Assembly: GCF_031157315.1 (NCBI RefSeq)
Contig: NZ_JAVIFU010000009.1
Location: 124,001-188,000 of the forward strand
Direction of reading: 5' to 3'
DNA: 64,000 bases
Origin: Paenibacillus sp. LHD-38
GTDB lineage: Bacteria; Bacillota; Bacilli; Paenibacillales; Paenibacillaceae
Shown here in pieces: positions 42,289 to 52,900 of this stretch (the stretch's first letter is position 1; each line of letters starts with the position of its first letter). A program made the translations under genes and the position numbers. The notes beneath the pieces are model-generated. The model was not told the DNA's origin, did no database searches, and worked only from the letters and a program-made list of their open reading frames with translations.

Positions 42289-42567
42289 CTAATCGACGTA
42301 GCCGGCAAGTCCCTTATCCATCAAATAATCCATCTCAGCGTCCAAGATCGATTCAACGATCAGCTCGTTCGACTTCACGTCAGGGCGGCTCAGCACATAA
42401 TCAACCAAATCATCGCCGTCGATGTCTACCTCGCCGTTTTTGTCTTCCTTTGCACTGTTAATATAAGCCTGCTCATGCTTCAATACCAGCTTTATCAGCT
42501 GCTCGTCCGCATTGGTTTCGCTTGCTATATACTGCACTAGCTCTTGCTCGTTTAATTGTTCACTCAT
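42289..42567 (-). CDS. Small acidic cytoplasmic protein, unknown
   Basis: A 92-residue, strongly acidic protein (LNEQELVQYIASETNADEQ, DKNGEVDIDGDDLVDYVLSR) with no membrane segment. The segment DKNGEVDIDGDDLVDY looks somewhat EF-hand-like, but the spacing of the acidic residues is not convincing enough for a calcium-binding call. TAGGAGATGACAAACG precedes the ATG, and a terminator follows. It looks like a conserved small protein of Bacillota without known role. Confidence 0.7.
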   Translation of the reverse strand: MSEQLNEQELVQYIASETNADEQLIKLVLKHEQAYINSAKEDKNGEVDIDGDDLVDYVLSRPDVKSNELIVESILDAEMDYLMDKGLAGYVD

Positions 42568-42639
42568 CGTTTGTCATCTCCTAATCGTAGCGCTTGTCTC
42601 ATTGTACCACATTCATTCCGCCCGCATGGGCTGGACAAG

Positions 42640-44379
42640 CTAAGCGTTTTGTAAAAATTGATTGCCGTGCAGCTGATAATAAAGCCCTCTTCCGGCAAGC
42701 AGCTCCTCATGGCTGCCGCTCTCCGCGATTTGGCCGTCTTTAATGAACAGGATCTTATCCGCATGACGGATCGTACTCAATCGATGGGCAATCACGAAGC
42801 TGGTTCTTCCGCTTAGCAGTTTTTTCATCGCCTCTTGGATTTGAAGCTCGGCAAGCGTATCGACGCTGCTTGTCGCTTCATCCAATATGAGCAGCGCGGG
42901 ATCTCCGAGTATTGCACGCGCAATGGTGATAAGCTGGCGTTGTCCGTGGCTGACGTTGCCTCCTTCGGCTGTCAGCTCCGTGTCATAACCTTGAGGCAGC
43001 TTGGCAATGAAGCTGCTTGCATTCGCTTGGACCGCCGCGGCCTCCACCTCTTCGTCCGTCGCATCCAGCTTGCCGTAACGGATATTTTCGCGAATGGTCC
43101 CCGAGAACAGATGGGCGTCCTGCAGCACGATGCCGAGCTGTCTCCTAAGACTATTTTTGTCCAAGGAGCGAATATCCTCATCATCTATTAAAATTTGTCC
43201 GTCTTTGATTTCAAAAAACCGGCCGATTAAATTAATAATAGTCGTCTTGCCCGCCCCGGTAGGTCCAACTAACGCAATCGTCTCCCCCGGCTTGGCTGTA
43301 AAACTGATGTTGTTCAGTGCTGCCGTTCCATCCTGATACTCAAAACGCACATCGCGGAATTCCACTTTGCCGGCAATCGAATCGATCTGCTTGGCCTTTC
43401 CTTCTTCTTCATATTCGGATGGAACCTCCATCATTTCGAATACCCGCTCCGCTCCCGCAACGCCGGACTGGATCATGTTGTATTGGTTAGCAACTTCATT
43501 TAGTGGTCCACTGAATTGCCTCGAATAACCGAGAAAACTAATAATTACGCCTACGGTTGCTTGGTCATGCACAGCAAGCCAGCCGCCGACTCCTGCGATG
43601 ATTAAATAGCTGATATGGCCGAACATATTCATGAACGGCCCCATGGTGCCGGAGTAGATCTGGGCCTTGATGCCGACTTTCTTCAGCTTTGCGTTCGCAG
43701 CGCTGAACTGCTCAGCCATCCGCTCTTCCTGATGAAATAAGGCTACTACCTTCTGACCGGATATCGTCTCCTCGATAAAGCCGTTAAGCCCTCCCAGCTC
43801 CTGCTGCTGGCCTTTAAATTGCCGCTGTGTCGCCTTCGCGATTCGTTTTGACACGAATACGATCAGCGGGATGACTACAAGCGCAACCAAAGTGAGCCAC
43901 ACATTTAGAAGCAGCATCATCGTGAAGGAGCCGATAAGCATAATCACGCTCGATATAATTTGAATCAAGCTTTGGTTTAGCGTATTCGTAACGTTGTCGA
44001 TATCGTTCGTTGTACGGCTCATCAGCTCGCCGTGGTTTTTACCGGCAAAGAAGGGGATAGGGAGCTTTTGCAAATGATGAAACAAATCCTTGCGTAAGCT
44101 CCAAACCGTGCGCTGCGATACTTCCGCTAAGAAAAAAGCCTGCAGCCAACCGACCACGCTGCCCGCAGCGTATACCCCGAGCATAAGCAGGCAAATTTGA
44201 AGCAGGCCGTCATATTGCTTGGCAACGATATAATCATCAAGTGCGGTTCCGAGTAGATAAGGGCCTGCAAGCGTAAGCCCCGCAGCAGCAAGCGTAAGTA
44301 ACATGACCGTCAGAAGACTGGTTTTTTGATGAAATAAATAATAGCCAATTTTTTTTAATGTCGCCAAAGTATGATTCAT
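42640..44379 (-). CDS. ABC exporter half-transporter, catalytically competent subunit
   Basis: About 579 residues from ATG 44379 (AAGGAG at 8 bases). Six-helix membrane domain (about 15-310) and ATPase domain: Walker A VGPTGAGKTTI, Q loop VLQDAHLFSG, signature VSHGQRQLI (Leu replaced by Val and Gly by His), Walker B LLILDEATSSVD with catalytic Glu, switch His in IAHRLS. It starts four bases after the partner's stop, so they form a heterodimeric exporter of the multidrug/lipid type. This subunit supplies the intact Walker B and its partner supplies the canonical signature; the active site needs both (family knowledge). Substrate unknown. Confidence 0.92.
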   Translation of the reverse strand: MNHTLATLKKIGYYLFHQKTSLLTVMLLTLAAAGLTLAGPYLLGTALDDYIVAKQYDGLLQICLLMLGVYAAGSVVGWLQAFFLAEVSQRTVWSLRKDLFHHLQKLPIPFFAGKNHGELMSRTTNDIDNVTNTLNQSLIQIISSVIMLIGSFTMMLLLNVWLTLVALVVIPLIVFVSKRIAKATQRQFKGQQQELGGLNGFIEETISGQKVVALFHQEERMAEQFSAANAKLKKVGIKAQIYSGTMGPFMNMFGHISYLIIAGVGGWLAVHDQATVGVIISFLGYSRQFSGPLNEVANQYNMIQSGVAGAERVFEMMEVPSEYEEEGKAKQIDSIAGKVEFRDVRFEYQDGTAALNNISFTAKPGETIALVGPTGAGKTTIINLIGRFFEIKDGQILIDDEDIRSLDKNSLRRQLGIVLQDAHLFSGTIRENIRYGKLDATDEEVEAAAVQANASSFIAKLPQGYDTELTAEGGNVSHGQRQLITIARAILGDPALLILDEATSSVDTLAELQIQEAMKKLLSGRTSFVIAHRLSTIRHADKILFIKDGQIAESGSHEELLAGRGLYYQLHGNQFLQNA

Positions 44380-44383
44380 CTGG

Positions 44384-46111
44384 TTATGCTCCTTGCTGGG
44401 ATATGGCCATTTGCTGGTAAAGCTTGCTCCCTTGAAGCAGCTCGCCATGCGTGCCGATCGCTGTGATTTGACCGTCCTCAAGCACGATAATCCGATCCGC
44501 CTGCTGCACGGATGCGATCCGTTGTCCGATAATGAGGCAGGTGCTGCTCTTCATAATCGTTTGCAGCGATTGCCGGATGAGCAGATCCGTATTCAGATCA
44601 ACTGCGCTTGTGCAGTCGTCAAGGATGACGATCTTCGGCTTCAGAAGCAAAGTGCGGGCTATCGATAAACGCTGCTTTTGCCCGCCGGATAGATTGACGC
44701 CCCGCTGTCCGAGTACGGTATCATAGCCGTTTTCCAGCTTCATAATGAAAGAATGAGCTTCGGCCGCTTTTGCCGCTGCTTCAACTTCTTGCTGCGTTGC
44801 ATCCGGCTTTCCGAAGCTGATATTATCCCGAATCGTGCCGCTGAACAAATGAGCCTGCTGGAGCACCATGCCGATTTGGCTGTGAAGCACATAGGGATCC
44901 ATCTCGTTAATAGGCACGGAATCAATGCTCAACCGGCCCTCGGTAGCTTCATAAAAAGCCGGGATAAGGCTGACGAGCGTCGATTTCCCCGCTCCGTTCA
45001 CACCGACGATCCCTATCGTCTCTCCCGGCTCAGCAGTGAAATCAATATCACGCAATACCGCTTTCTCCAAATTCCCGTCATAGCTAAAGCTCACTTGCTC
45101 AAAAGAGATTCGGCCTTCTCGAATGGGCTTCGGCTGCTGACGGGATTGCCGGTCATCCTTCTGATGGTCGACAGGGAGTTCCAGAATCTCATTAATACGG
45201 TCCGCCGAAGCTTTCGCCCTGGATATGGCCATCAATTGATTGCCGAGCCCTAAGGTGGAGAACAACAGCTGCGTAATATAAGTTAGAAACGCTGCTAGGC
45301 TGCCTACAGAAAGTACTCCTTGTTCAGAGAGCATGCCCCCATACCATAACGCTGCTACGATGCTAAAATTCAGTATGATCGACATAAGCGGCGTATTAAG
45401 CGCAACGATTTTTGCAGCTCGCAAACTGGCATGCAGTAAATTCGAATTCGTTTCATCAAAGCGCTTTTCCTCGTAATCCGCGCGGACAAATGCTTTGACC
45501 ACGCGAATGCCTGACAAATTTTCCTGCATAACGGTATTCACTTGATCAAGCCGCTGCTGCATTCTCGCGAATAGCGGAACCGTTATCCGGGTGGTAATGA
45601 CGAGAAACGCAGCCAGCAATGGAATCATCGCCAGCAAAATAATTGATAGGCGCGGACTGATCATGAATGCCATGATCAAGCTTCCGATAATAATGAACGT
45701 ATCCCGTGCAAAAACACGGAGAATTAACAGCACTAAGCCCTGTATTTGCGTGACGTCTCCCGTCAAGCGGGTCACGATGGACCCTGAACCGAAGCGGTCA
45801 AGCGACTGAAGCGACAAACCCTGTATCTTTTGAAACAGCTCCTGCCTCAAATCCGCTCCAAAGCTTTGCGAAGCTATCGTCGCAAACACGGTGCAGCCTA
45901 CGCCGGCAACTAAACCGACAAGCGCCGCCAGCAGCATTTTCGGCGCGGTTGCCGCAATCGTACTCAGCTCGCCGGCGATAATTCCATCGTTCACGATGCT
46001 TGCCATAAAGCGCGGCTGCAGCAGGTCCATGCATACCTCCAGCAGCATGAATAACGGTGCCAGCACGGCCGGCAGCTTGTATTTCTTCAAAAATCTACCC
46101 AGCTTTAACAC
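44384..46111 (-). CDS. ABC exporter half-transporter, degenerate-site subunit
   Basis: About 575 residues from GTG 46111 (GAGGT at six bases); the longer frame has no ribosome site. Membrane domain about 10-310. The ATPase has Walker A VGVNGAGKSTL, signature LSGGQKQRLSI and Walker B IVILDDCTSAVD, in which the catalytic Glu is Asp, and the switch His is Gln (IGQRIAS). These are the marks of the non-hydrolysing half in heterodimeric exporters. Partner of the gene at 42640. Confidence 0.92.
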   Translation of the reverse strand: MLKLGRFLKKYKLPAVLAPLFMLLEVCMDLLQPRFMASIVNDGIIAGELSTIAATAPKMLLAALVGLVAGVGCTVFATIASQSFGADLRQELFQKIQGLSLQSLDRFGSGSIVTRLTGDVTQIQGLVLLILRVFARDTFIIIGSLIMAFMISPRLSIILLAMIPLLAAFLVITTRITVPLFARMQQRLDQVNTVMQENLSGIRVVKAFVRADYEEKRFDETNSNLLHASLRAAKIVALNTPLMSIILNFSIVAALWYGGMLSEQGVLSVGSLAAFLTYITQLLFSTLGLGNQLMAISRAKASADRINEILELPVDHQKDDRQSRQQPKPIREGRISFEQVSFSYDGNLEKAVLRDIDFTAEPGETIGIVGVNGAGKSTLVSLIPAFYEATEGRLSIDSVPINEMDPYVLHSQIGMVLQQAHLFSGTIRDNISFGKPDATQQEVEAAAKAAEAHSFIMKLENGYDTVLGQRGVNLSGGQKQRLSIARTLLLKPKIVILDDCTSAVDLNTDLLIRQSLQTIMKSSTCLIIGQRIASVQQADRIIVLEDGQITAIGTHGELLQGSKLYQQMAISQQGA

Positions 46112-46295
46112 GTATGCACCTCGATCTCCTATCATTTTGCGAAACTGAAAATAAAGAGGGCAGCGGCTCTGCACCCTCCAGGTAGAGTAATTATAGCATC
46201 CCTCGAATCGTTTCCCCACTCCTAAATCCAGAAAGCCTATGCGAATGGACTCGTTTTTTCACGCAGGAACTGTTAAAATGAAGCTAACATCAAAA

Positions 46296-46372
46296 AGCTG
46301 TGCGTAACTGGCGGAGCATGGGGAACCATGAGGAAGCGCGCAGATCATTAGCCGTACGCCTGGGCAAAGGTA
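46296..46372 (+). ncRNA. ZTP (pfl) riboswitch
   Basis: The leader of folD contains the conserved pfl pattern: GCGTAACTGGCG, GGGAACCATGAGGAAGCG, and GCCG...CGCCTGGGCA. The family binds ZTP/ZMP, alarmones of 10-formyl-tetrahydrofolate shortage, and controls folate and purine genes. Position just before folD is the classic setting. Confidence 0.93.
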
Positions 46373-46396
46373 AGGGGTCATTCCCCTTGCCTTTTT
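46368..46396 (+). terminator. Riboswitch-controlled terminator before folD
   Basis: AAGGTAAGGGG-TCATT-CCCCTTGCCTTTTT follows the aptamer directly, about 40 bp before the folD ATG. ZTP binding should prevent its formation. Confidence 0.9.
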
Positions 46397-46434
46397 ATGT
46401 TTTTCGATAACCATTCGAAGGAGCTGGGTAAAGG

Positions 46435-47280
46435 ATGACGGACAAATTGATTTTAGACGGCGCACGTGTGGCAGATGCAATTAAAGAGCAGTTGAAAACT
46501 AGAGTGGAAGCACTCGGGGCCGCAGGCATTGTGCCCTGCTTGGCGACGATACTAGTCGGAGATGATCCTGCTTCCGAGACCTACGTTCGCATGAAAGGAA
46601 ATGCCTGCAGAAGGCTTGGCATCGAGTCGAAGCGCATCCATTTGGATAGGTCCATTTCGACCGAGGATTTGATTGCTGTCATCACGCAGCTGAACCGTGA
46701 TCCGCTCGTTCACGGCATCTTATTGCAGCATCCTGTGCCGCATCAGATTGATGAACGGGCAGCTTTTGAAGCGATAAGCATTCAAAAAGACGTGGATGGC
46801 GTGACTGCGCTCGGCTTCGCTCAAAATGCTTTTGGCTATGCGGACTACCCGTCCTGCACGCCTGCCGCCATCATGGCTATTCTGGATTATTATCAAATCC
46901 CGATTGAGGGCAAGCATGCCGTAGTCGTCGGGCGCAGCCCGATTCTGGGCAAGCCTGTTTCGCTGATGCTGCTTAACCGCAATGCAACAGTGACAACCTG
47001 CCATTCCAAAACACAAAATCTGGCGGATATGCTGAAGCTCGCAGATATTGTCGTCGCCGCGGTCGGCAAACCGTCTTTCATCCAAGGAGAGTGGATTCGC
47101 GAAGGGGCAGTCGTGCTTGATGCCGGCTACAACCCGGGGAACGTCGGGGATGTCGATTATGAAGCATGCCTAGCGAGAGCCAGCGCCATCACTCCTGTCC
47201 CAGCAGGTGTCGGGCCCGTCACAATCGCTACGCTGCTGAAGCATACGGTTGATGCCGCGGAGAAGCTCGCTCCAATGTAG
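46435..47280 (+). CDS. folD: FolD: methylene-THF dehydrogenase / methenyl-THF cyclohydrolase
   Basis: A 281-residue bifunctional enzyme that interconverts 5,10-methylene-, 5,10-methenyl- and 10-formyl-tetrahydrofolate. Signatures: VGDDPASETYVRMKGNACRRLGI, with the catalytic Lys in the YVRMK segment; DPLVHGILLQHPVPHQI; KDVDGVT; the Rossmann motif VVVGRSPILGKPV; and PVPAGVGPVTIATLL. Length is normal for the family. It is controlled by the ZTP riboswitch in its leader. Confidence 0.97.
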   Translation: MTDKLILDGARVADAIKEQLKTRVEALGAAGIVPCLATILVGDDPASETYVRMKGNACRRLGIESKRIHLDRSISTEDLIAVITQLNRDPLVHGILLQHPVPHQIDERAAFEAISIQKDVDGVTALGFAQNAFGYADYPSCTPAAIMAILDYYQIPIEGKHAVVVGRSPILGKPVSLMLLNRNATVTTCHSKTQNLADMLKLADIVVAAVGKPSFIQGEWIREGAVVLDAGYNPGNVGDVDYEACLARASAITPVPAGVGPVTIATLLKHTVDAAEKLAPM

Positions 47281-47329
47281 CTTGGTAGTTTTATAGTTTG
47301 TGCAGTAGATTGTTTCGCAGCAGCTAAAT

Positions 47330-48600
47330 AGTTTGGTTCGTGCAGCAGAATCCCGCTCATCTGGAATGTTTCCTGGCTACGCTGCAGTTTCTACAACAGA
47401 AACAGCGAGTTGAATTGTTTATTGGTGGAGTCTGCCCTCAACTGCGGAGCTATTTGGTTATGTTGAGGTTTGTGCATCAGAATCCCGCTCATGCGAGAGG
47501 TTTCTTGGCTACGCTGCAGTTTATACAACAGAACCACCTTCAGACGAGCTGATTCTTGACTACGCTGCAGTTTTTACAACAGAAACAGCCTATCTAGACT
47601 CATTGTGGTCTTCATAGGCTGTTTCTGCTGTATTTTCTACACTGTAGCGCTCCATCATGCTCGCAGAACCCGGTTTCTACTGCACAAAGTACAATATAGT
47701 AACTAGTAACAACCGGACGCAGCTCGACATATAAGCAAATCATAGGTGAGCAAATGAGAGTTAAATTGTTTATTGGTGGAGTCTGCCCTCAACTGCGGAG
47801 CTATTTGGTTATGTTGAAGTTTATGCATCAGAACCCCGTTCATGTGAGCTGTTTCCTGTCTACGCTGCAGTTTATACAACAGAAGCACCTTCAGATGAGC
47901 TGTTTCCTGTCTACGCTGCATTTTCTACTACAGAACCACCCTCAGATGAGGTGTTTCTTGACTACGCTGCAGTTTTCACAACAGAACCAACCTCAGATGA
48001 GGTGTTTCTTGACTACGCTGCAGTTTTCACAACAGAACCAACCTCAGATGAGGTGTTTCTTGACTACGCTGCAGTTTTCACAACAGAACCAACCTCAGAT
48101 GAGGTGTTTCTTGACTACGCTGCAGTTTTTACAACAGCCTATCTAGACTCATTAAGGTCTTTATAGGCTCTTTCTGCTGTATTTTCTACACTGTAGCGCC
48201 CCATCATGCTCGCATGACCCGGTTTCTACTGCACAAAGTGCAATGTAGTAACTAGTAACAACCGGAGGCAGCTCGACATATAAGCAAATCATAGGTGAGC
48301 AAATGAGAGTTAAATTGTTTATTGGTGGAGTCTGCCCTCAACTGCGGAGCTATTTGGTTATGTTGAGGTTTGTGCATCAGAATCCCGCTTATGCGAGAGG
48401 TTTCTTGGCTACGCTGCAGTTTATACAACAGAACCACCTTCAGACGAGCTGATTCTTGACTACGCTGCAGTTTTTACAACAGAAACAGCCTATCTAGACT
48501 CATTGTGGTCTTCATAGGCTGTTTCTGCTGTATTTTCTACACTGTAGCGCCCCATCACGCTCGCTAGACCCGGTTTCTACTGCACAAAGTGCAGCGTAGT
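47330..48600. repeat. Non-coding repeat region of nested direct repeats
   Basis: Three long direct-repeat copies begin with GTT(G/A)AATTGTTTATTGG at 47409, 47760 and 48309. The first and third are nearly identical over about 290 bp and the middle one carries a tandem expansion. Inside each, units of about 51 bp share CTACGCTGCAGTTT and ACAACAGAA. Each copy ends with AACAGCCTAT...ATAGGCTGTT (hairpin) and a TGCTGTATTTTCTACACTGTAGCG block. Many frames stay open because 51 is a multiple of three, but none has a ribosome site. Repeats of this style are common between genes in Paenibacillus (general recollection). Confidence 0.85.
47941..48138. repeat. Four 51-bp tandem units (three identical)
   Basis: Units begin at 47941, 47992 and 48043 and are identical; a fourth from 48094 diverges after 35 bases into the AACAGCCTAT block. 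Each unit holds CTCAGATGAGGTGTTTC, TTGACTACGCTGCAG and TTTTCACAACAGAACCAAC. Confidence 0.92.
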
Positions 48601-48780
48601 TGCCGTCTACGTCTAGCACGTTGTTTCGCAGCAGCGCAGCTGTGTCTAGCTCATTGCAGCTACTGTCTAGCACGTTGAGTTGTATCTACTTAGCTCCCTG
48701 CCGTCTAACACATAATTTCACAACGACTTAGTTAGTCGGATTTCGTTGCAGCAAGCTGATTCGTTCCCCATATCTATGTA
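48601..48780. other. Degenerate repeat tail
   Basis: Shorter motifs (GTCTAGCACGTTG, GCAGC) recur irregularly up to the regulator gene. No gene supported. Confidence 0.45.
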
Positions 48781-48782
48781 AT

Positions 48783-49739
48783 CTACATATCCCGCTCCAG
48801 CAAATATCTGCCCGTAAACTGATCGGTAATCAGTACGTTCGTATACCCCCCGCGCAGCGCACCATATATACCGTTCACCTTCTTCACTCCGCCCGCTACC
48901 AGAATCGACTGTTCTTTGCGCTTCAACTCATCGAGACTGATGCCGATTGTGCGCTCATTGAGCTCCTCGGAGCAAATGGCCCCCGTCATATCAATGTAAC
49001 GCGAGCAAATATCGCCTGCAGCCTTTGAGCGGATGATGTCCAGGTCCGAATCCGTGAAATAGTTCGCTCTAATTAATACCGAATCCTCGGTTGGCGCTCC
49101 TACGGTTACAACAGCGATGTTGGACAGCTTTCCCAGCTCCAAAATATTGCGAATGTGGCGGTCCGACTCTATTGTCCGTTTGACAATCTCATGGTCGACT
49201 AGCGCGGGAAGCAGAATAAAGTAAGGAATCGTGTGGAATGCTTTGCCGAATAAATGAACGATTTCATACGCATAGGTATTCGTTTCCGAATGGCTGACCC
49301 CTCCATTTAACTGCACGACCTTTACATCGCGAACAGGCTTATCTTTAAGCTGAGTGGCCATTTGAAAAAGCGTCGTTCCCCAAGTCGTCGCAATAATGTC
49401 GCCGTCTCTCACCGTATCATATAAATAGGCTGCCGCCGCTTCGCCGATATATCGTTTCACAATACTGTCCTCGTATTGAGGCACGGAGACGATAACTGCT
49501 TTTTTCAGCCCAAACTTGGACTGCAGCCGGCCCGCAAGCGCAAAATTGTTCTCATTAGGATGAACGATTTTGATCTGAACGTACCCCTCATCCTTTGCCT
49601 GCTGAAGAAATCTGGATATCGTAGGGCGAGATACACCCAGCTTCTGCGCAATTTCCTCCTGATTATAGTTCAGTTCATAATACAGCCTTGCCACATCGAT
49701 CATTTTGCTCAGCTTATCATCCATTCGATCATCCGCCAC
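48783..49739 (-). CDS. SorC/DeoR-type sugar-responsive transcription regulator
   Basis: A 318-residue regulator. The N-terminal HTH (LYYELNYNQEEIAQKLGVSRPTISRFLQQAKDEG, about 15-50) is the SorC type. The effector domain (about 60-315) has a sugar-isomerase-like fold: GTTLFQMATQL, VVQLNGGVSHSETN, TVGAPTEDSVLI and VAGGVKKVNGIYGALRGGYTNVLITD. It binds a phosphorylated sugar as a rule. The first start is GTG with a poor ribosome site; ATG 49724 is an alternative. No obvious sugar operon lies next to it, so its targets are unknown. Confidence 0.92.
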   Translation of the reverse strand: MADDRMDDKLSKMIDVARLYYELNYNQEEIAQKLGVSRPTISRFLQQAKDEGYVQIKIVHPNENNFALAGRLQSKFGLKKAVIVSVPQYEDSIVKRYIGEAAAAYLYDTVRDGDIIATTWGTTLFQMATQLKDKPVRDVKVVQLNGGVSHSETNTYAYEIVHLFGKAFHTIPYFILLPALVDHEIVKRTIESDRHIRNILELGKLSNIAVVTVGAPTEDSVLIRANYFTDSDLDIIRSKAAGDICSRYIDMTGAICSEELNERTIGISLDELKRKEQSILVAGGVKKVNGIYGALRGGYTNVLITDQFTGRYLLERDM

Positions 49740-49847
49740 CCAAACTCAACTCTTTCTATGTAAGACTACCGCTCTCTTTATTTCCACAAAACTATAGCAA
49801 AGCAGCTTTAAAAACACAATAACATCACCTCAACTTCCCCCTGCAAA

Positions 49848-49889
49848 ATAAAACGTTCCACCCCACTCATTGCAAAGTGGAATGGAACG
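49848..49889 (-). terminator. Rho-independent terminator after the nuclease/nucleotidase gene
   Basis: CGTTCCA-CC-CCACT and AGTGG-AA-TGGAACG with an 8-base loop; minus-strand TTTTATTTT follows. It is 21 bp after the stop codon. Confidence 0.8.
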
Positions 49890-49909
49890 CCTCTACACCT
49901 TTATGAAAC

Positions 49910-52900
49910 TCAGCTCTTCCCGTAATTTAGCGCCGCCAATATTAGCGTAACGACCTCTGCTCTAGTAGCGTTCACTTCCGGCGCAAACCGGTTGCTGCCG
50001 GTGCCATTAACAAGACCTGCCGTCTGTGCCGCAGCAATATACGGTCTTGCCCATGCCGGAATGTCGCTCACATCCGCAAAGGTTGGCTTCGCATTCGGAT
50101 CAATCTCAATACCAAGCGCGCGAACGAGAATAACGGTCATCTCCGTTCTAGTTAAGGCGCTTCCCGGCCTTATTGTATTATCCTCGTAGCCTGTTATGAT
50201 TTTATCTTCAATCAACTGGGCGAAGAAGGAGCGAGCCCATACAGGAACCTCACCCGCATCCGCAAAATCCAACTGGCCTTCCGTTGATTCTAGCTGAAGC
50301 GCTCTGCCGACCATCGTAATAAACTGAGCTCTTGTCGCCGTTTCACCCGGATGGAACGTGCCGTCTCCATATCCTTTTACAAACCCGACTTTCACGGCTT
50401 CTTCAATGGCCTTCGCTGCCCAATGGCTGCCTACGTCACTGAATTCAATTTCCGTGCCCCCTCCGCCCGGCGTTGGTGTTGGTGTCGGCGTTGGCGTTGG
50501 TGTTGGTGTTGGTGTCGGAGTTGGATTCCCTCCGCCGTCACCTGGAAGCGTTTGGCCGAGCAAATCCGTAATGCGGCCTTCCGTTCCAATATTGATCGTA
50601 CCGAGATTCGTCAAATGCTCCCAGAACACTTCATAGTCTACGATATTCAGCTCATGCTGGCGTCCAGCGTCCTTCGCCTGCTTCATCGCGCGGTAGAAGT
50701 CGCCGCCATTCGCCATAAAGGAGTTGGTTGCCACAAAATAATAGCCATTCACATCAATCGGGCTGTAGCTGCCGTCCGCATTTTTAATTTCTACTTTGAC
50801 GATGCGGCTGCCCGCTTGAATCAATTGCCCATTCGCATCAAGCACTTCTGCTTGCTTCTTGGAATCGTAATAATAACGCAGGCCCGACACTTGCGGAAAA
50901 CGCCCTTGTCCCGTTTCGACTCCGCTCACGCCGTTTTCCAGCGCCGCAATGATTTCTTGCCCCGTCATGCGCAGCGCCGTAAGGTTATTGCCAAATGGCA
51001 TGACCGTCAGCAATTCGCCGAGCGTAATGTCGCCATCCGTTTTGCCTTCCGCGGTTTTCTTAATGGATGCGCGAATGCCGCCTCCGTTTTGAATCGCAAC
51101 AAAGCCTTTTACTTCATACTTCTGCAAATCCGGATTGCCGCTGACTAGGCTTTTTACTTTAGCGACCATGCCGTCTGCCATCAAATTGCCGAGATTCGTT
51201 TCCTTGGCGCGAACGTTGGTGCGTTCGCCATCCAGCAGCACATTCGTTTTTCCGATGATTTGACGCTGGATCTCAGCTACTCCTGCTTGGTATGGCTTCA
51301 GCATCTCCGTAGCAACCGGGTCTGCCGCAAATGTGGCAATGTCCAGCAGCTTGCCGTTCCATTTGGTAAGAACGCCTGCATCGTTAAATTTCAGATCCAA
51401 TCTTCCTAAATATTTATTGTATTCCTCTGCTTGCACGACCAGCGTAGGTTCGCCGTCAGCATGGAGTACCTTTGGCGCATCCACTTTCGTGTGGCTGTGT
51501 CCGCCAACGACAACGTCGATGCCTAGAACTTTCTCGGCAAGCACGAGATCAAAATCATGGCCCAGGTGAGTCAACGCTACGATTTTGTTGATGCCCTTGT
51601 CCTGCAGCATCTTGACCGTTTCCTTCGCCTTCGCGATATGTTCCTCGAATACGATATTATCGCCTGGCGATGCAAGAAACTTCGTGTCCTCGGTCGTTAA
51701 GCCGAATACTCCGATTTTCTCGTCGCCCTCTTCCAAAATAACCGCGTCATAAATTTTCCCTGTTTCCGCAGATTCACCGATTGCTTGTTCGGATACTAAC
51801 CCGCTGATCTCGGATTCCTTACTGAAATCAATGTTCGAGCTCACGAACGGGAATTTTGCTTTTTCCACAAAATCAGCCAGTACCGAAGGCCCTTTATCGA
51901 ATTCATGATTACCGAATACCATGGCATCGTATCCGAGTTTATTCATGAACTCCAAATCCGCTTGGCCTAAGTATTTATTGAAGAACAGCGTACCCGAGAA
52001 TACGTCTCCCGCATCGAGAAGGATCGAGTTAGGTGACGTACTGCGAACCTGCTTAACCGCGGTGAATCTTTTAGCTACATTTGCCAGGTTAGCATGCGAA
52101 TCATTTACATGCATTATCGTCACAGCCAAGCCAGAAGTAAAATCAAGCTGCGCTAGGAGCGGATCATGATCGCTCACTCGTCCTTGCTCTGCTGAAAAAT
52201 TAGCATTAACATGAACAACATCGACAACAGCGTTATTCCCTGTCTTCTTATCCACCAAAATATGATCTAACGTTTGCGAATTTCCGTCATAAATATACGA
52301 GTATCGTTCCGAAACATCCAGCTTATCGACCAAATTTGTCAATTCCGAGCCCTTTAGCTTATTCAATGTACCGGAGAATTGAAAATCATTAAAATCGCCA
52401 AGCACCACTACGCTCGCCTGAGCATCTTTTGCTTGAAGCTCGTTGACGAAACTGTTAATAGCTTCGGCTTGCTTCGCGCGCTGGATCTCGCTGCTGCGCA
52501 CAACCGGTTGGATATCGCCCCACGGTTTGCCGTCGCCGCCTTTGGAGTTCAAGTGATTGGCGATGGCTACTACGCGTTTTCCTTCAAAAAGGAACTCCGC
52601 AACCAGCGGCTTGCGGGATGAAGCGAAGGTTGCGGCATCCGCAGAACCGATACGTCCAGGATTTTGCGTCAAGCCTCCATTTCCATCTACCGCTACAGAA
52701 GAGGTGTAATCACCCTTCGTACCTGGAGCTAGCGTTACGCGATCGGCTTTGTACAGGAAGCCGACTCGAATATTGCCGCCAGGCGCCCCGCCGTCCTTGT
52801 TATTCTCTGGAGCGACATCCGTGTATGAGTAAGTGCCGCCGCCTTTCACCTTAATCGCGTCAATCAGCGTTTGGAAGCTTTGGGAAGCATCCGTAACGCC

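Noticed and set aside
47941..48138. CRISPR-like array
   Set aside because: Units are contiguous and identical over their full 51 bp, with no variable spacers and no cas genes nearby.
47754..48146. 130-codon frame with 17-residue repeats (CFLTTLQFSQQNQPQ)
   Set aside because: The repeat is the 51-bp DNA unit; no ribosome site, several frames are open equally, and the sequence around it is clearly a non-coding repeat region.
50463..50528. Independent minisatellite
   Set aside because: It is in-frame coding sequence for the Pro-Thr linker of the surface nuclease, reported as a low-complexity tract only.
51333..51569. Plus-strand frames antisense to the nuclease/nucleotidase gene
   Set aside because: Many such frames lie across the 5.6-kb gene; none has a ribosome site or recognisable motifs.
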